Below, one piece after another: positions 4,736 to 5,266 of a stretch of 5,266 bases of DNA. The stretch is taken from contig DUQY01000019.1 of the NCBI GenBank assembly GCA_012837565.1, positions 1 through 5,266 of the forward strand. Direction: 5' to 3'. The stretch's first letter is position 1; the number at the start of each line of letters is the position of its first letter. The notes under the pieces were generated by a model, which was not told the DNA's origin, did no database searches, and saw only the letters and a list, made by a program, of their open reading frames with translations. Position numbers and translations under genes: made by a program. The stretch is from Bacteroidales bacterium. Its GTDB lineage: Bacteria > Bacteroidota > Bacteroidia > Bacteroidales > P3.

Positions 4736-5266
4736 TCAATAGATACTTGAAACCTCAACAAAAAGGTTGTCTTCAAGAGAATTTAGGGCATTTATTAGGA
4801 ATATCCTCTTGTAATTCTTCAAGTCCTCAACTTTTATTTCTCTTTCTTTTATCCTTTTCTCATCCAAAAGTCTTTGTCTCATTGTTCCATTTAAAAGGAA
4901 GGTGCTTGGTGTGAGATAATCCTCTCCATCGAAAAGGACAATATTAGAATAAGAACTATCTGTTATAAAGCCATTTTTTACAATTAATATATCAGAAAAA
5001 TCACCCCTTTTCTCAAATAAATCACTTAATGCATCTCTATTCTCAAACTTATAATCGTAAACTATATCATTATCGTAGACTAGCTTTAAACTCTTTATTT
5101 CTCTTTGCTTATACCTTGTTATTTCCACAGAATAATCATTCTCTGAATATAAGACCCTAAACTTATAAATATCATCATCATTAATCTTACTTAATGCAAG
5201 ACTACTTATGTCTAAGGTCTTATTAAACGAGAATGTCTTGGAAGTTTCATTAACTCTTTGCTGATG
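4736..5266 (-). CDS. Class IV aminotransferase, short PabC-like (aminodeoxychorismate lyase type), N-terminus cut
   Basis: Fold-type IV PLP enzyme. Bacteroidetes have short members of about 195-200 residues; the nearest role is 4-amino-4-deoxychorismate lyase (folate pathway), though branched-chain or D-amino-acid aminotransferases share the fold. The frame is open for 176 residues from the window edge to TGA at 4738-4736, so about 20 N-terminal residues are missing. GTG at 5128 is an internal codon, not the start: family sequence continues upstream of it, including HQQRVNET at the edge and YKFRVLYSEND. Visible motifs, numbered from the edge: K73 in DYKFENR, the likely PLP lysine; DILIVKNGFITDSSYSNIVL (92-111), the class IV phosphate/PLP region, with Asp103 where many members have Glu; LTPSTFLLNGTMRQRLL (118-134), the conserved TP...L.GT.R element. 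The mini-ORF lies 10 nt downstream. Convergent with the translation operon. Substrate is not settled by the sequence. Confidence 0.85.
   Translation of the reverse strand, partial: HQQRVNETSKTFSFNKTLDISSLALSKINDDDIYKFRVLYSENDYSVEITRYKQREIKSLKLVYDNDIVYDYKFENRDALSDLFEKRGDFSDILIVKNGFITDSSYSNIVLFDGEDYLTPSTFLLNGTMRQRLLDEKRIKEREIKVEDLKNYKRIFLINALNSLEDNLFVEVSSIY

Noticed and set aside
4736..5128. A 130-residue aminotransferase starting at GTG 5128
   Set aside because: The frame continues upstream to the window edge with family sequence (HQQRVNET, YKFRVLYSEND), so the GTG is an internal valine codon.

Overview
The window is an AT-rich stretch of bacterial chromosome, almost certainly from the phylum Bacteroidota (probably class Bacteroidia). 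Three things point there. The two divergent promoter candidates carry TATATTTG, an exact match to the Bacteroidetes -7 element TAnnTTTG. Most genes have A-rich leaders without a Shine-Dalgarno sequence. The protein variants (Lgt with VRIGNLMNSEIYG, a short PabC-like class IV aminotransferase, IF3 with an MATR-like N-terminus) are those I associate with this group. I see no mobile element, CRISPR array, tRNA or rRNA.

Layout. Positions 1-721 (minus) hold lgt, cut at its 3' end by the window edge. Positions 722-904 are a divergent intergenic region with back-to-back -7 elements forming an 11-bp inverted repeat. From 905 to 4545 (plus) runs a translation operon: thrS, infC, rpmI (L35), rplT (L20) and rplS (L19). 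It ends in a strong intrinsic terminator at 4569-4606. On the minus strand, converging on it, is a PabC-like aminotransferase (4736-5266, N-terminus beyond the window). Just downstream of that gene is a 31-codon ORF built from four 21-bp (7-codon) repeats that encode Lys/Arg-rich heptads (4630-4725).

How the genes fit together. thrS-infC-rpmI-rplT is the classic threonyl-tRNA synthetase/IF3/L35/L20 cluster; rplS is an added member here, away from its usual place after trmD. infC has no NUG start codon near its 5' end. Its frame opens after a stop at 2885 and reads through ATT (2897) and ATA (2900), directly behind a perfect AGGAGG, so it almost certainly starts on a codon that IF3 itself discriminates against. 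The two spacers around rpmI each hold a possible RNA stem, the larger one 17 nt before rplT, which suggests an L20-type translational control site. lgt is a housekeeping lipoprotein-modification enzyme with no functional tie to the translation operon beyond the shared intergenic region.

Most worth a second look: the basic heptad-repeat mini-ORF, the non-AUG infC start with the only perfect Shine-Dalgarno in the window, and the structured rpmI-rplT spacer.
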